Part shown: piece after piece, positions 8,525 through 16,845 of the stretch
How the letters are laid out: each line of letters opens with the position of its first letter
Position numbering within the stretch: the stretch's first letter is position 1
Assembly: GCF_002160915.1 (NCBI RefSeq)
Contig: NZ_NFLM01000008.1
Span: 1 to 64,000 of the forward strand
Source of the DNA: Faecalibacterium sp. An121
Lineage (GTDB): Bacteria; Bacillota; Clostridia; Oscillospirales; Ruminococcaceae
DNA: 64,000 nt
Reading direction: 5' to 3'
Position numbers and translations under genes: made by a program
The notes under the pieces: generated by a model
The model's input: only the letters and a program-made list of their open reading frames with translations
Database searches by the model: none
What the model was told of the DNA's origin: nothing

Positions 8525-8553
8525 AGCGCGCCGCAGATCCCGCGGCGCGCCCC
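8525..8553 (-). terminator. Intrinsic terminator after fucO
   Basis: The arms GCGCGCCGC and GCGGCGCGC form a 9-bp GC-rich stem with a short loop, read on the minus strand into CTCTTTTG. It lies about 45 bp after the fucO stop. Confidence 0.7.
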
Positions 8554-8598
8554 TTCTATGTTTCTGCGCCCGGACGGGCGGCCTTTATTTTGCGGCCA

Positions 8599-9747
8599 TC
8601 ACAGCTGGCTGCGGTACAGCTCCACGATCTCCTCCACGCTGGTATCGCGGGGGTTGCCGGGACGGCAGGCGTCGGCATAGGCGCTCTGGGCCAGGAACTC
8701 GATGTCCTCCTCCTTGAGGATGCCGTGGAGGTTTGTGGGGATGCCCACATCCGCCGACAGCTGCTTGACAGCGGCGATGGTGGCGTCGGCAGCCTGCGCG
8801 TCGTTCATCTTATCGATGTCCATCACGCCCATGGCCTCGCCGATGGCGCGGTAGCGCTCGCCGGCCACCTCCTTGTTGTACTCCAGGCCCACCGGCAGCA
8901 GGATGGCGCAGGCCACGCCGTGGGGGGTGTCATACAGGGCGCTCAGGCCGTGGGCCATGCTGTGGACAATGCCCAGGCCCACATTGGAAAAGCCCATGCC
9001 CGCAATGTACTGGCCCAGAGCCATCCCCTCCCGGCCTTCGGGGGTATTCTGCACGGCGCCCCGCAGGCTGCGGCTGATCAGACGGATGGCCTCCAGATGG
9101 AACATATCCGAGATGACGCAGTGGCCCTTGGTGATGTAACCCTCGATGGCGTGGGTCAGCGCGTCCATACCGGTGGCCGCGGTCAGGCCCTTGGGCATGG
9201 AAGCCATCATATCGGGGTCCACCACAGCGACTTCGGGGATGTCGTTGGTATCCACACAGACGAACTTGCGCTTCTTCTCCACGTCGGTGATGACATAGTT
9301 GATGGTGACCTCGGCGGCGGTGCCGGCGGTGGTGGGCACGGCGATGGTGAACACCGCGTGCTTTTTGGTGGGGGCCACGCCTTCCAGGCTGCGCACATCG
9401 GCAAACTCGGGGTTATTGATGATGATGCCGATGGCCTTGGCGGTATCCATGGCAGAGCCGCCGCCAATGGCCACGATGCAGTCGGTGCCGGCCGCCTGGA
9501 AAGCAGCCACGCCGTCCTGGACGTTCTGGATGGTGGGGTTGGGTTTGATCTCACTGTACACGCTGTAAGGGAAGTTTGCAGCGTCCAGCAGGGCGGTCAC
9601 CTTGCCGGTAACGCCAAACTTGAGCAGGTCAGGGTCGGAGCAGACGAAGGCCTTGGTGCAGCCCCGTGCGGTCAGCTCGGGGACGATGTTCTCGATGGCG
9701 CCGTGGCCATGATAGGAAATGCTGTTCAGAACGATGCGGTCAGCCAT
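8599..9747 (-). CDS. fucO: Lactaldehyde reductase (iron-containing alcohol dehydrogenase)
   Basis: A group III iron-dependent alcohol dehydrogenase of 382 residues, the same length as E. coli FucO. The NAD-binding segment VAIGGGSAMDTAKAIG is present. The metal ligands lie in GMDALTHAIEGY and in VHSMAHGLSALYDTPHG. In rhamnose and fucose breakdown FucO reduces L-lactaldehyde to 1,2-propanediol and so regenerates NAD under anaerobic conditions. It lies downstream of rhaD in the same direction but behind a terminator, suggesting partly separate control. Its ribosome-binding site AAAGGAGAG is well placed. Confidence 0.93.
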   Translation of the reverse strand: MADRIVLNSISYHGHGAIENIVPELTARGCTKAFVCSDPDLLKFGVTGKVTALLDAANFPYSVYSEIKPNPTIQNVQDGVAAFQAAGTDCIVAIGGGSAMDTAKAIGIIINNPEFADVRSLEGVAPTKKHAVFTIAVPTTAGTAAEVTINYVITDVEKKRKFVCVDTNDIPEVAVVDPDMMASMPKGLTAATGMDALTHAIEGYITKGHCVISDMFHLEAIRLISRSLRGAVQNTPEGREGMALGQYIAGMGFSNVGLGIVHSMAHGLSALYDTPHGVACAILLPVGLEYNKEVAGERYRAIGEAMGVMDIDKMNDAQAADATIAAVKQLSADVGIPTNLHGILKEEDIEFLAQSAYADACRPGNPRDTSVEEIVELYRSQL

Positions 9748-9835
9748 GGTAATAACTCTCCTTTGCTCGTTTCGGCGGGCCGGGCCGTCCGGCCCCGCCT
9801 AGTATATTTTTATAGTAACACAACGTTTGCCCCGA

Positions 9836-9881
9836 AAAAAGCGGAGACTGTTTCAGACTGGAACACTCTCCGTTTTTTTCT
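9836..9881 (-). terminator. Bidirectional-looking terminator after rhaD
   Basis: A hairpin with CGGAGA/TCTCCG ends is flanked by A and T tracts on both sides. On the minus strand it ends in GCTTTTTTCG just after the rhaD stop and should close the rhaBAD transcript. The 9748-9835 stretch upstream of fucO has TATAAA and TATACT-like boxes but no convincing -35. Confidence 0.7.
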
Positions 9882-9882
9882 T

Positions 9883-10698
9883 TCACAGGTCCAGGAAGTC
9901 CCTGCGGTAGTTGACGCCGAAGTATTCCGCCAGCTGCTGCATCTCGCTGTCCTTGATGGTGTTCACCCGGGGCAGATGGGCGGTCAGCATATAGATCTGA
10001 GCGGCCTTCTCCACCGTCTCGATGAGGCCGAAGGTCTCATCCAGGGTCTTGCCGGCGCCATAGATGCCGTGCATCCCCCAGATCACCAGCCGGAATTCCT
10101 TCATCTTGGCGGCTGTGGCCTCCCCGATGGAGTTGGTGCCGCAGAGCATCCAGGGCAGCACGCCCACGCCGTCGGGGAACACCACGATGCACTCGGTGCA
10201 CATCTCCCACAGGGTGTGGGTGAATTTCTTTTCGTCCAGCTCGTGGACGTAGTTCATGGCCAGGGTGTAGGTGGGATGGCTGTGCATCACCACACGGTTT
10301 TCGGGGTCCACTTCCAGCCGGGCCATGTGGCTCATCAGATGGGCGGGCAGCTCGCTGGTGAATTTGCCGCCGTCCTTATACCCCCACAGCAGCTCGGCGG
10401 TGGTGCCGTCGGCGGCGATGCGGATGATCCCGAGGTTGGTCTCGGGGTCATTCTGTACATTTTTGAAATACTTGCCGGTGCCGGTGACGATGAAGTATTT
10501 GCCGATCAGGGGCTTTGCGTCAAAGCCGGTGGGGATGGTGCGGATCACCCTGGTGGTGTCCAGGTATTCCGCCACCTCCTCTTCCCGCAGCAGGTAGCTG
10601 ATGTTGCCGCCGTTGCGCTCGTCCCAGCCCAGGCGGTACATATTGGCGGTGGTCTGTTTCATTTCCTCCACAAAGGGGGCAGTCAGGATGTCTTTCAT
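9883..10698 (-). CDS. rhaD: Rhamnulose-1-phosphate aldolase
   Basis: A class II zinc aldolase of 271 residues, close to the 274 of the E. coli enzyme. It cleaves L-rhamnulose 1-phosphate to dihydroxyacetone phosphate and L-lactaldehyde. The zinc histidines are visible in VVMHSHPTY and in IWGMHGIYGAG, and the N-terminal GWDERNGGNISYLL is a family signature. It follows rhaA by 4 bp and is the last gene of the rhaBAD unit; the lactaldehyde product is the substrate of FucO encoded next. Confidence 0.96.
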   Translation of the reverse strand: MKDILTAPFVEEMKQTTANMYRLGWDERNGGNISYLLREEEVAEYLDTTRVIRTIPTGFDAKPLIGKYFIVTGTGKYFKNVQNDPETNLGIIRIAADGTTAELLWGYKDGGKFTSELPAHLMSHMARLEVDPENRVVMHSHPTYTLAMNYVHELDEKKFTHTLWEMCTECIVVFPDGVGVLPWMLCGTNSIGEATAAKMKEFRLVIWGMHGIYGAGKTLDETFGLIETVEKAAQIYMLTAHLPRVNTIKDSEMQQLAEYFGVNYRRDFLDL

Positions 10699-10702
10699 GG
10701 TC

Positions 10703-11968
10703 TCAACCTCTCTTGCTCAGCACATTCTTTTCGTATTCCATCACCTGGGAGAACCATTCCCCGTCCACAGGCTTGCCGCAGCGGCGGCAGTACTCGTCCC
10801 ACACTTCGCCCAGGGGCATGGTCTTGAGCTGCTCCTGTTCCACCATCAGCCGGGTGAAGTCCCCCTCGTCCTGCAGCCGTTTGAGCAGGGAGCCGGGCTG
10901 CAGCAGGGCAAACAGCAGGGCTTTTTGCAGGTTGCGGTAGCCGGTCACCCAGGCCGAGATGCGGTTGATGGAGGCGTCAAAGTAATCCAGGGCGATGTGC
11001 ACCCGTCCGTCCAGGCCGCCGCAGCGCACGATTTCCCGGGCGATCTCCCGGGTCTCGTCGTCGTACAGCACCACATGGTCGGAATCCCAGCGGATGGGCC
11101 GGGTGACATGGAGGGCGATCTCGTCAAAGAAGGTCAGCAGGGCGGGGATCTTGTCGCTGACCACCTCGGTGGGGTGATAGTGGCCGTTGTCCATCAGCGG
11201 AATGCATTTATCCTTGTGCATGGCCGCATACAGCAGGCTGAATTCCCCGCTGCCCGCGGTGTAGGCCTCCACTCCGATGCCAAAGACCTTGCTCTCCACG
11301 CAGGGCTTGACCTTGCTGAAATCATAGGGCTGGGCCAGGATGGCGTCGATGGAGTCGCGGTAGCGCTCCCGGGGGCCCATCCGGTCGCCCGGCACGTCCT
11401 TGAAGCCGTCGCCGGTCCAGATGTTCATGACGCAGACGTCGTTCAGCTGCTCGGCCAGATACTGGCTGATCCGGATGCAGGCGCGGCCGTGCTCGATCCA
11501 GAAGCGGCGGGTCTCCTCGTTGGGGCTGGTGAGGGTCAGGGGGTCGCACTTGTCATGGGAGAAGAAGGTGGGGTTGAAGTCGCAGCCCAGGCCCCGTTCC
11601 TTGCAGAACTGCACCCACTTTTCAAAGTGTTTGGGCTCCAGCTTGTCCCGGTCCGCCCAGCCGCCGTTGTCCTTGTCAAAAATGGCGTAGCTGGCGTGCA
11701 GGTTCATCTTGGGCTTGCCAGGGATCAGCGCCAGCACCTGATCCAGGTCGTCCATCAGCTCCTGGGGGGTGCGGGCCCGTCCGGGATAATTGCCGGTGGT
11801 CTGGATGCCGCCGGTGAGGGGCTTGGAGGGGTCGCCGTCAAAGCCGCGGACGTCGTCCCCCTGCCAGCAGTGCAGGCTGACAGGGACCTGTTTCAGGGTC
11901 TCGATGGCGGCCTCGGTGTCCACGCCCAGGGCCATGTACTTCTCTCGTGCTTCGGAATAATGCATCAA
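10703..11968 (-). CDS. rhaA: L-rhamnose isomerase
   Basis: A TIM-barrel sugar isomerase of 421 residues (E. coli RhaA has 419) that converts L-rhamnose to L-rhamnulose using manganese. Recognisable segments include QVPVSLHCWQGDDVRGF at the N-terminus, NLHASYAI, CDFNPTFFSH, and the metal-site segment PLMDNGHYHPTE. It sits between rhaB and rhaD with short gaps, in the order rhaB-rhaA-rhaD found in many bacteria. Confidence 0.97.
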   Translation of the reverse strand: MMHYSEAREKYMALGVDTEAAIETLKQVPVSLHCWQGDDVRGFDGDPSKPLTGGIQTTGNYPGRARTPQELMDDLDQVLALIPGKPKMNLHASYAIFDKDNGGWADRDKLEPKHFEKWVQFCKERGLGCDFNPTFFSHDKCDPLTLTSPNEETRRFWIEHGRACIRISQYLAEQLNDVCVMNIWTGDGFKDVPGDRMGPRERYRDSIDAILAQPYDFSKVKPCVESKVFGIGVEAYTAGSGEFSLLYAAMHKDKCIPLMDNGHYHPTEVVSDKIPALLTFFDEIALHVTRPIRWDSDHVVLYDDETREIAREIVRCGGLDGRVHIALDYFDASINRISAWVTGYRNLQKALLFALLQPGSLLKRLQDEGDFTRLMVEQEQLKTMPLGEVWDEYCRRCGKPVDGEWFSQVMEYEKNVLSKRG

Positions 11969-11995
11969 GTTTTCCTCCTTTGTACGGGTGTTCTA

Positions 11996-13474
11996 TCACA
12001 CTGCCTGTCCGGGCAGTATCTCATGGATATCAAAGCTCCTGCGGATGCAGCGGCGGGCGTCGGCCAGGTCTGCCAGCTCCCCTGCGCCGATCAGCTGCAC
12101 CGCCAGATTGCCAATGGCAGTTCCCTCCACCGGCCCGGCATAGACCGGCAGGCCCGTGGCCCGGGCGGTCATCCGGTTCAAATACATATCCTGGCAGCCG
12201 CCTCCCACAATGTTGATGCTGGTGTACCGGGTGCCGGTCAGCTCCTCCAGGCTGCGGATGGCCTCTTTGTAGCAGGCCGACAGGCTGCGGTACAGGCACT
12301 GCATCAGCTGGCCCACCGTGCCGGGCCGGGGCTGGCCGCTGGCGGTACAAGCGTCCTGCACCGCCGCGATCATGCTGTCCGGCGCCAGGAAAGCGCTGTC
12401 GTTCACGTCCACCACCGAGGGGAAATCCGCTGCCTCCTCGGCCGCTGCGATCAGGTCGGGGAAGGACCACTGCCGCTGCCCTGCTTCCACATCCAGCTGC
12501 CAGGGCGCGGCGGCCTTGCCCGCCACATAGCCCTCGCCGTTCAGTTCCCGCCGCACCGACTGGATCATCCACAGACCCATGATGTTTTTCAGGTAGCGGT
12601 AGCGGCGCCAGGCCCCGCCCTCGTTGGTGAAGTTGCAGGCCCGGCTGGCTTCGGTGGTGATGGGAGCGGGGTTTTCCACCCCCAGCAGGGACCAGGTGCC
12701 GCTCGAGAGGTAGACCGCCCGGTCATCCCGCGCGGGCACCGCCAGAAAGGCCGAGCCGGTGTCATGGGTGGCCGGCAGCACCACCTGCGATGCAAAGCCC
12801 GCCTGGGCGGCGATATCGGGCGCCAGCGGCCCCACCACCGTTCCCGGCATGGACAGCGGCCCGAACAGCGCCCGGGGCAGCCCCAGACGGTCCAGCAGCT
12901 CTCCGTCCCAGCAGCAGTCCCTGGCGTTGACCAGGCCGGTGCTGGTGGCGTTGGTGTACTCCTGCTTTTTCACCCCGGTGAGCAGGTAGTTGAAATAGTC
13001 GGGGATCATCAGCAGGCTTCCGGCCCGGGCCAGCTGGTCCGGGTGTTCGGCCTGAAGGGCCGCCAGCTGATAGATGGTGTTGAAGCTCTGCTTCTGGATG
13101 CCGGTGTGTGCGTACAGCTCCGCCGCCGGGATCAAGCGCTCCACCACGGCGTCCATCCCCTCGGTACGGCTGTCCCGGTACGCCACCGCGTCCCCCAGCA
13201 GCCGTCCTTCCGGGTCCAGCAGCACAAAGTCCACTGCCCAGGTGTCGATGCCGATGGTGGCAGGGATCTTTCCACGTGCGCGGCAGGCCTTCAGCCCCGC
13301 CAGGATCCCCTGCCACAGCAGCTCCAGATCCCAGCAGTCGTGGCCGTTTCGGCGCACCTGCCGGTTTGCAAACCGGTGTACCTCTTCCAGGACCATTCTG
13401 TCCCCTTCCAGCCAGCCAAGGATGCACCGTCCGCTGGACGCCCCAATGTCGATGGCCAGATGATAATTGCCCAT
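11996..13474 (-). CDS. rhaB: Rhamnulokinase
   Basis: A FGGY-family carbohydrate kinase of 492 residues (E. coli RhaB has 489) that phosphorylates L-rhamnulose. The N-terminal phosphate loop DIGASSGR starts at residue 9; GIDTWAVDF, SSGTWSLLG and NIVGGGCQDMYLN follow in the expected order. I set the start at ATG 13474 because AAGGAGG lies 13 bp upstream and the protein then begins exactly at the kinase fold. The open frame continues upstream, but that part is the divergent promoter region. It is the first gene of the rhaBAD transcript. Confidence 0.95.
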   Translation of the reverse strand: MGNYHLAIDIGASSGRCILGWLEGDRMVLEEVHRFANRQVRRNGHDCWDLELLWQGILAGLKACRARGKIPATIGIDTWAVDFVLLDPEGRLLGDAVAYRDSRTEGMDAVVERLIPAAELYAHTGIQKQSFNTIYQLAALQAEHPDQLARAGSLLMIPDYFNYLLTGVKKQEYTNATSTGLVNARDCCWDGELLDRLGLPRALFGPLSMPGTVVGPLAPDIAAQAGFASQVVLPATHDTGSAFLAVPARDDRAVYLSSGTWSLLGVENPAPITTEASRACNFTNEGGAWRRYRYLKNIMGLWMIQSVRRELNGEGYVAGKAAAPWQLDVEAGQRQWSFPDLIAAAEEAADFPSVVDVNDSAFLAPDSMIAAVQDACTASGQPRPGTVGQLMQCLYRSLSACYKEAIRSLEELTGTRYTSINIVGGGCQDMYLNRMTARATGLPVYAGPVEGTAIGNLAVQLIGAGELADLADARRCIRRSFDIHEILPGQAV

Positions 13475-13631
13475 AAAAAATGAACCGCCTCCTTGCAGCT
13501 TTGTCTCATCTGCTGCAAGTATAGCGGTTCGGAGCATTCTTTGTAAGGACGCCGCCGGGATAAAAACAGGGACCTTTCTTGCAATGTCGGCCGGGCTGTG
13601 GTATGCTTGTAGCCAGAAGGAGGAGACCGCC
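13475..13631. promoter_or_regulatory. Divergent rhaB/AraC-regulator control region
   Basis: Leftward promoter for rhaB: TTACAA (13542-13547), 17 bp, TATACT (13519-13524). Rightward promoter for the regulator: TTGCAA (13579-13584), 17 bp, TATGCT (13602-13607). Each -35 is covered by one arm of an inverted pair of the form CATT-N6-AAGG (13536-13549 on plus, 13573-13586 on minus), centres 37 bp apart. These are candidate binding sites for the AraC-family regulator; the promoters are seen directly, the operator role is inferred. Confidence 0.7.
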
Positions 13632-14600
13632 ATGAACCAGGCTCTTTTGGCCCGGCTGCGCCAGATCACCGATGAGGAACGCGCCATCCTTGCAGGGGAC
13701 GGCACCGTCCAGCGCAGCCTGTACACCACCCGCCACGAGTTCGTGGTGGACAGCGCCCGCCTGCTGGAAAAGGGCAAACTGATCGAGATACGCCCCCACA
13801 CCCGGTTCGTTCATTTTCCGCGCCACCGGCACAACTATGTGGAGCTGATCTATATGTGCAGCGGCTCCACCACCCACATCATCAACGGCACTCAGAAGGT
13901 GGTGCTCCAGACCGGGGACCTGCTCTTTCTCAACCAGGCGGTGTACCATGAGATCCTGCCCGCCGCCCAGGACGATGTCGCAGTCAACTTCATCATCCTG
14001 CCCCAGTTCTTCGACCGCAGCTTTGCTATGCTCCAGCAGGAGAACGTCCTGCGGGACTTTCTGGTATCCACCCTGTCAGGGGAGTCCGCCTTTGCAGGCT
14101 ATCTGCACATCCGCGCCCATGACATCCTGCCGGTGCACAACCTGCTGGAGAACATGATCTGGACGCTGCTGGAGAACAAGCGGGGCGTCAACGACCTGAA
14201 CGAGACCACCATGGGCCTGCTGCTGCTCAACCTGTCCCTGTTTGCACAGGACATCAACCAGGCCGGCCCCGACCGCATGGACGAGAACACCGTCTTTGCG
14301 GTGCTGCAATACATCGAAGCCCACTACCGGGACGGCACCCTGGCCGACGCGGCCGCTCTGGTGCACCGGCCCGCCTACACCGTCAGCCGTCTGCTGACCC
14401 GCCATACCGGCCAGAATTTCCGCCAGCTGCTCCAGCAGCGCAAGCTGCAGCAGGCAGCCTACCTGCTGAGCCATACCCCTCTGCCGGTGGAGACCATCCT
14501 GGAGAACATCGGCTACGAGAACAGCAGCTATTTCTACCGCCGCTTCCGGGCCCGATACGGCTGTTCCCCTGCCGAATACCGGGCAGGCCGGTCAGTCTAA
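13632..14600 (+). CDS. AraC-family regulator of the rhamnose genes
   Basis: A 322-residue regulator. The N-terminal half has a cupin-type sensor fold (residues about 45-160), including FPRHRHNYVELIYMCSG and LQTGDLLFLNQ. The C-terminal 100 residues carry two helix-turn-helix units: ADAAALVHRPAYTVSRLL and ETILENIGYENSSYFYRRF, ending GCSPAEYR. It diverges from rhaB across a shared control region, which makes it the likely rhamnose-responsive activator, equivalent in role to RhaS/RhaR. I set the start at ATG 13632 behind AAGGAGGAG; the open frame upstream is promoter DNA. Its end overlaps the convergent rhaM by 9 bp. Confidence 0.85.
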   Translation: MNQALLARLRQITDEERAILAGDGTVQRSLYTTRHEFVVDSARLLEKGKLIEIRPHTRFVHFPRHRHNYVELIYMCSGSTTHIINGTQKVVLQTGDLLFLNQAVYHEILPAAQDDVAVNFIILPQFFDRSFAMLQQENVLRDFLVSTLSGESAFAGYLHIRAHDILPVHNLLENMIWTLLENKRGVNDLNETTMGLLLLNLSLFAQDINQAGPDRMDENTVFAVLQYIEAHYRDGTLADAAALVHRPAYTVSRLLTRHTGQNFRQLLQQRKLQQAAYLLSHTPLPVETILENIGYENSSYFYRRFRARYGCSPAEYRAGRSV

Positions 14601-14908
14601 GCGGAACACCTGCTCCAGCTTGGGCTGCGCCCCCGTCTCGGGGTCCATCTCAAGCTCGAGGATATCCTTCATGTACTCGTTCCAGCGGGCCACCACCGGG
14701 CTCTCTGCCTGCACCTTTTCGGCGTAGGCCACCCCTTTGGCGCACTCATAATAGCCGAACAGCTCGCCGTTGACATAAAAATGCTGTAGTTGCAGATGCC
14801 GGCCTCTTTCAGCACCTGGACCATTTCGGGCCAGATCGCATCGTGCCGCCGCTGGTATTCCTCTTTGCAGCCGGGCTTGACCCGGCCCTTCCATGCCATG
14901 TGTTCCAT
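14592..14908 (-). pseudogene. rhaM: L-rhamnose mutarotase, single-base frameshift
   Basis: Two overlapping frames together give a complete RhaM of about 105 residues. The first reads MEHMAWKGRVKPGCKEEY... to NYSIF; the second continues YVNGELFGYYE... to LEQVFRLD. The switch falls at a run of five T on the minus strand (plus A-run 14777-14781); one extra T would restore the frame. RhaM interconverts the anomers of L-rhamnose ahead of RhaA. The break could be a real mutation, an assembly error in a homopolymer, or a -1 slip of tRNA-Phe on the U run. AAAGGCGG precedes the ATG, and a weak promoter (GCGCAA/AAGATA read on minus, 14973-15001) lies upstream. Confidence 0.85.
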
Positions 14909-15117
14909 TGTGTCCGCCTTTCTCTCTTTGTTTTGTCTGCTGCGGGAAGGCTCCCGCGCCGTCTTTATCTGAAAGATACCACGTTTGCCGCCGCTGCGCA
15001 AGGTCCCCTGCTTTTTTGGGAGGGCGGCCCCGCCGCGCGAGGCTGTTATCCCACCCGCAGCCGGCCCCGGACTGCAAGCCGCGCCGGGCCGCCCTGCCCT
15101 TTCCAGGAGGTCTTATC

Positions 15118-15870
15118 ATGGCAGCTCTTCCCTACCGCAATTACATCTTTGATCTGTACGGCACCCTTGTAGATATCCACACCGACGAGGAGGACCCCGC
15201 CGCCTGGGCCGCTCTGGCCCGGTTTTACAGCTATTACGGCGCGCGCTATGCACCCGACGCGCTGCGCGAGGCCTACCAGCAGGAGGTAGCCGCCCGTACG
15301 GCGGGCCGGGCCGCCCTGCGTCAGGACAGCCACGAGGCCCATCCCGAGATCCGGCTGGAAGAAGTGTTCCAGGCGCTTTTTCAGGCCAGGGGCGCCCAGG
15401 CCGATCCGGCTCTGGCGGTCCATGCGGGCCAGTTTTTCCGGGCTATGACCACACGATACCTCCGCCTGTACGACGGCGCCCTGGAGATGCTGGAGATGCT
15501 GCGGGCCAAAGGCGGCCATCTCTACCTGCTCTCCAACGCCCAGCGGATCTTCACCGCCTACGAGATGCAGGCTTTGGGCCTGGACCATTCGTTCGAGGCG
15601 GTCTACCTCTCCTCCGACTGGGACTGCAAAAAGCCCGACCGCCGCTTTTTTGACCTGCTGCTGCAGCAGCACCATTTGGACCTCGCCCACAGCATCATGG
15701 TGGGCAACGACGGCCTGTGCGACATCGCCGGGGCCAAACAGGCGGGTCTGGCCACCCTGTATGTTCGCTCCAACCTCTCCCCCGAGGAACCCCTGCCCCC
15801 TGCCGATCTGGTGCTGCCCGCCATGGATATGGCCCGGATGGGGGCCATGCTGGCCGGCGGTCAAGGTTGA
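15118..15870 (+). CDS. HAD-family hydrolase
   Basis: A HAD superfamily phosphatase-like protein of 250 residues. Motif I FDLYGTLVD contains the nucleophile Asp12, motif II is LYLLSNAQ, motif III lysine is in KKPDRRFFD, and motif IV is VGNDGLCDIAGAK. The helical cap between motifs I and II places it in subfamily IA. Substrate is unknown. The start behind AGGAGG (15105-15110) removes a long upstream extension that reads through intergenic DNA. It stands alone; the next gene has its own promoter overlapping this stop codon. Confidence 0.85.
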   Translation: MAALPYRNYIFDLYGTLVDIHTDEEDPAAWAALARFYSYYGARYAPDALREAYQQEVAARTAGRAALRQDSHEAHPEIRLEEVFQALFQARGAQADPALAVHAGQFFRAMTTRYLRLYDGALEMLEMLRAKGGHLYLLSNAQRIFTAYEMQALGLDHSFEAVYLSSDWDCKKPDRRFFDLLLQQHHLDLAHSIMVGNDGLCDIAGAKQAGLATLYVRSNLSPEEPLPPADLVLPAMDMARMGAMLAGGQG

Positions 15871-15895
15871 CAAACACCCCCTGCGGGTATATAAT
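15867..15895 (+). promoter_or_regulatory. Consensus promoter of the EFR1-type gene
   Basis: TTGACA (15867-15872), 17 bp and TATAAT (15890-15895), both perfect matches. The -35 overlaps the stop codon of the HAD gene. Confidence 0.88.
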
Positions 15896-15944
15896 CCATC
15901 TATCCTGAATCATTCCGATCGTCCCAAGACAGGAGGACCGCATC

Positions 15945-16706
15945 ATGCGCATCGTACAAATCGTTTTCAGCCCCACCGGGGGCACCCAGCGGGTGGCCGA
16001 CCTCATCACCGGCGCCTGGGGACTGCCCGTCACCCAGTTCGATCTGTCCGACCCGGCTGCCGGCTGCACCGAGCTGCAGCTTGACTCCCAGAATCTGGTT
16101 TTGATCGCAGTTCCTTCCTTTGGCGGCCGCGTGCCGGCCCTGGCCATCCAGCGCCTGGGCAACATCTCAGGCGGCGGCGCCCGCTGCGCCGTGGTCTGCG
16201 TCTACGGCAACCGCGCCTATGAGGATACCCTCATCGAGCTGTCCGATGCCGCCGCCCGGTGCGGTTTTGAGGTCATCGCCGGGGTGGCCGCCATCGCCGA
16301 GCATTCCATCTTCCACGAGTACGCCACGGGCCGCCCCGATGCCCAGGACACGGCCCGTTTGCAGGACATCGCCCGCCGGATCCTGGACAAAGCCGGCAGG
16401 GGCGGCAGCGGCGCGCCCGCCATCCCCGGCAATCATCCCTATAAGAAAGCCGGCGGGGGCGGCCTGGTCCCCAAAGCCGAGAGCGGCTGCACCGGCTGCG
16501 GCCTGTGCGCCACCAAGTGCCCCGCCGGGGCCATCGACCCGGCAGACCCCCGTCAGACCGATCCCCAAAAATGCATCTCCTGTATGCGGTGCGTCTCCAT
16601 CTGTCCCGATTCGGCCCGCAAGATCAACAGCCTCAAGGCGGGCGCCGTGGCCCTGGCCATCAAAAAGGCCTGCCTTGTGCGCAAAGAGTGCGAACTCTAC
16701 ATCTGA
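15945..16706 (+). CDS. EFR1-family flavodoxin/ferredoxin fusion
   Basis: A 253-residue electron-transfer protein. The N-terminal part is flavodoxin-like, with the FMN phosphate loop FSPTGGTQ near residue 9. The C-terminal part binds two 4Fe-4S clusters through CTGCGLCATKCPAG and CISCMRCVSICPDSA. This architecture is known as EFR1-family ferrodoxin in anaerobic Firmicutes; partners and substrates are not established. It has its own consensus promoter and a terminator, so it is a single-gene unit. Confidence 0.88.
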   Translation: MRIVQIVFSPTGGTQRVADLITGAWGLPVTQFDLSDPAAGCTELQLDSQNLVLIAVPSFGGRVPALAIQRLGNISGGGARCAVVCVYGNRAYEDTLIELSDAAARCGFEVIAGVAAIAEHSIFHEYATGRPDAQDTARLQDIARRILDKAGRGGSGAPAIPGNHPYKKAGGGGLVPKAESGCTGCGLCATKCPAGAIDPADPRQTDPQKCISCMRCVSICPDSARKINSLKAGAVALAIKKACLVRKECELYI

Positions 16707-16739
16707 CCGGGACCTGTTATTATCATAGATCCGATTGGA

Positions 16740-16778
16740 CCGGCAGCTTCCTGTGTGGAGGCTGCCGGTTTTGGTTTT
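16740..16778 (+). terminator. Intrinsic terminator after EFR1-type gene
   Basis: Arms CCGGCAGC (16740-16747) and GCTGCCGG (16761-16768) are followed by TTTTGGTTTT. Confidence 0.88.
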
Positions 16779-16845
16779 GGGGTGGATAGGGGGGCTGCCG
16801 CGTGGTACAATCTCTTTACAGGATCTTTCCGAAGGAGGTTTTCGT

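Noticed and set aside
14592-15119. 175-codon frame as an intact protein
   Set aside because: Its first 110 residues are low-complexity read-through; only the last third is RhaM, the remainder of which lies in another frame.
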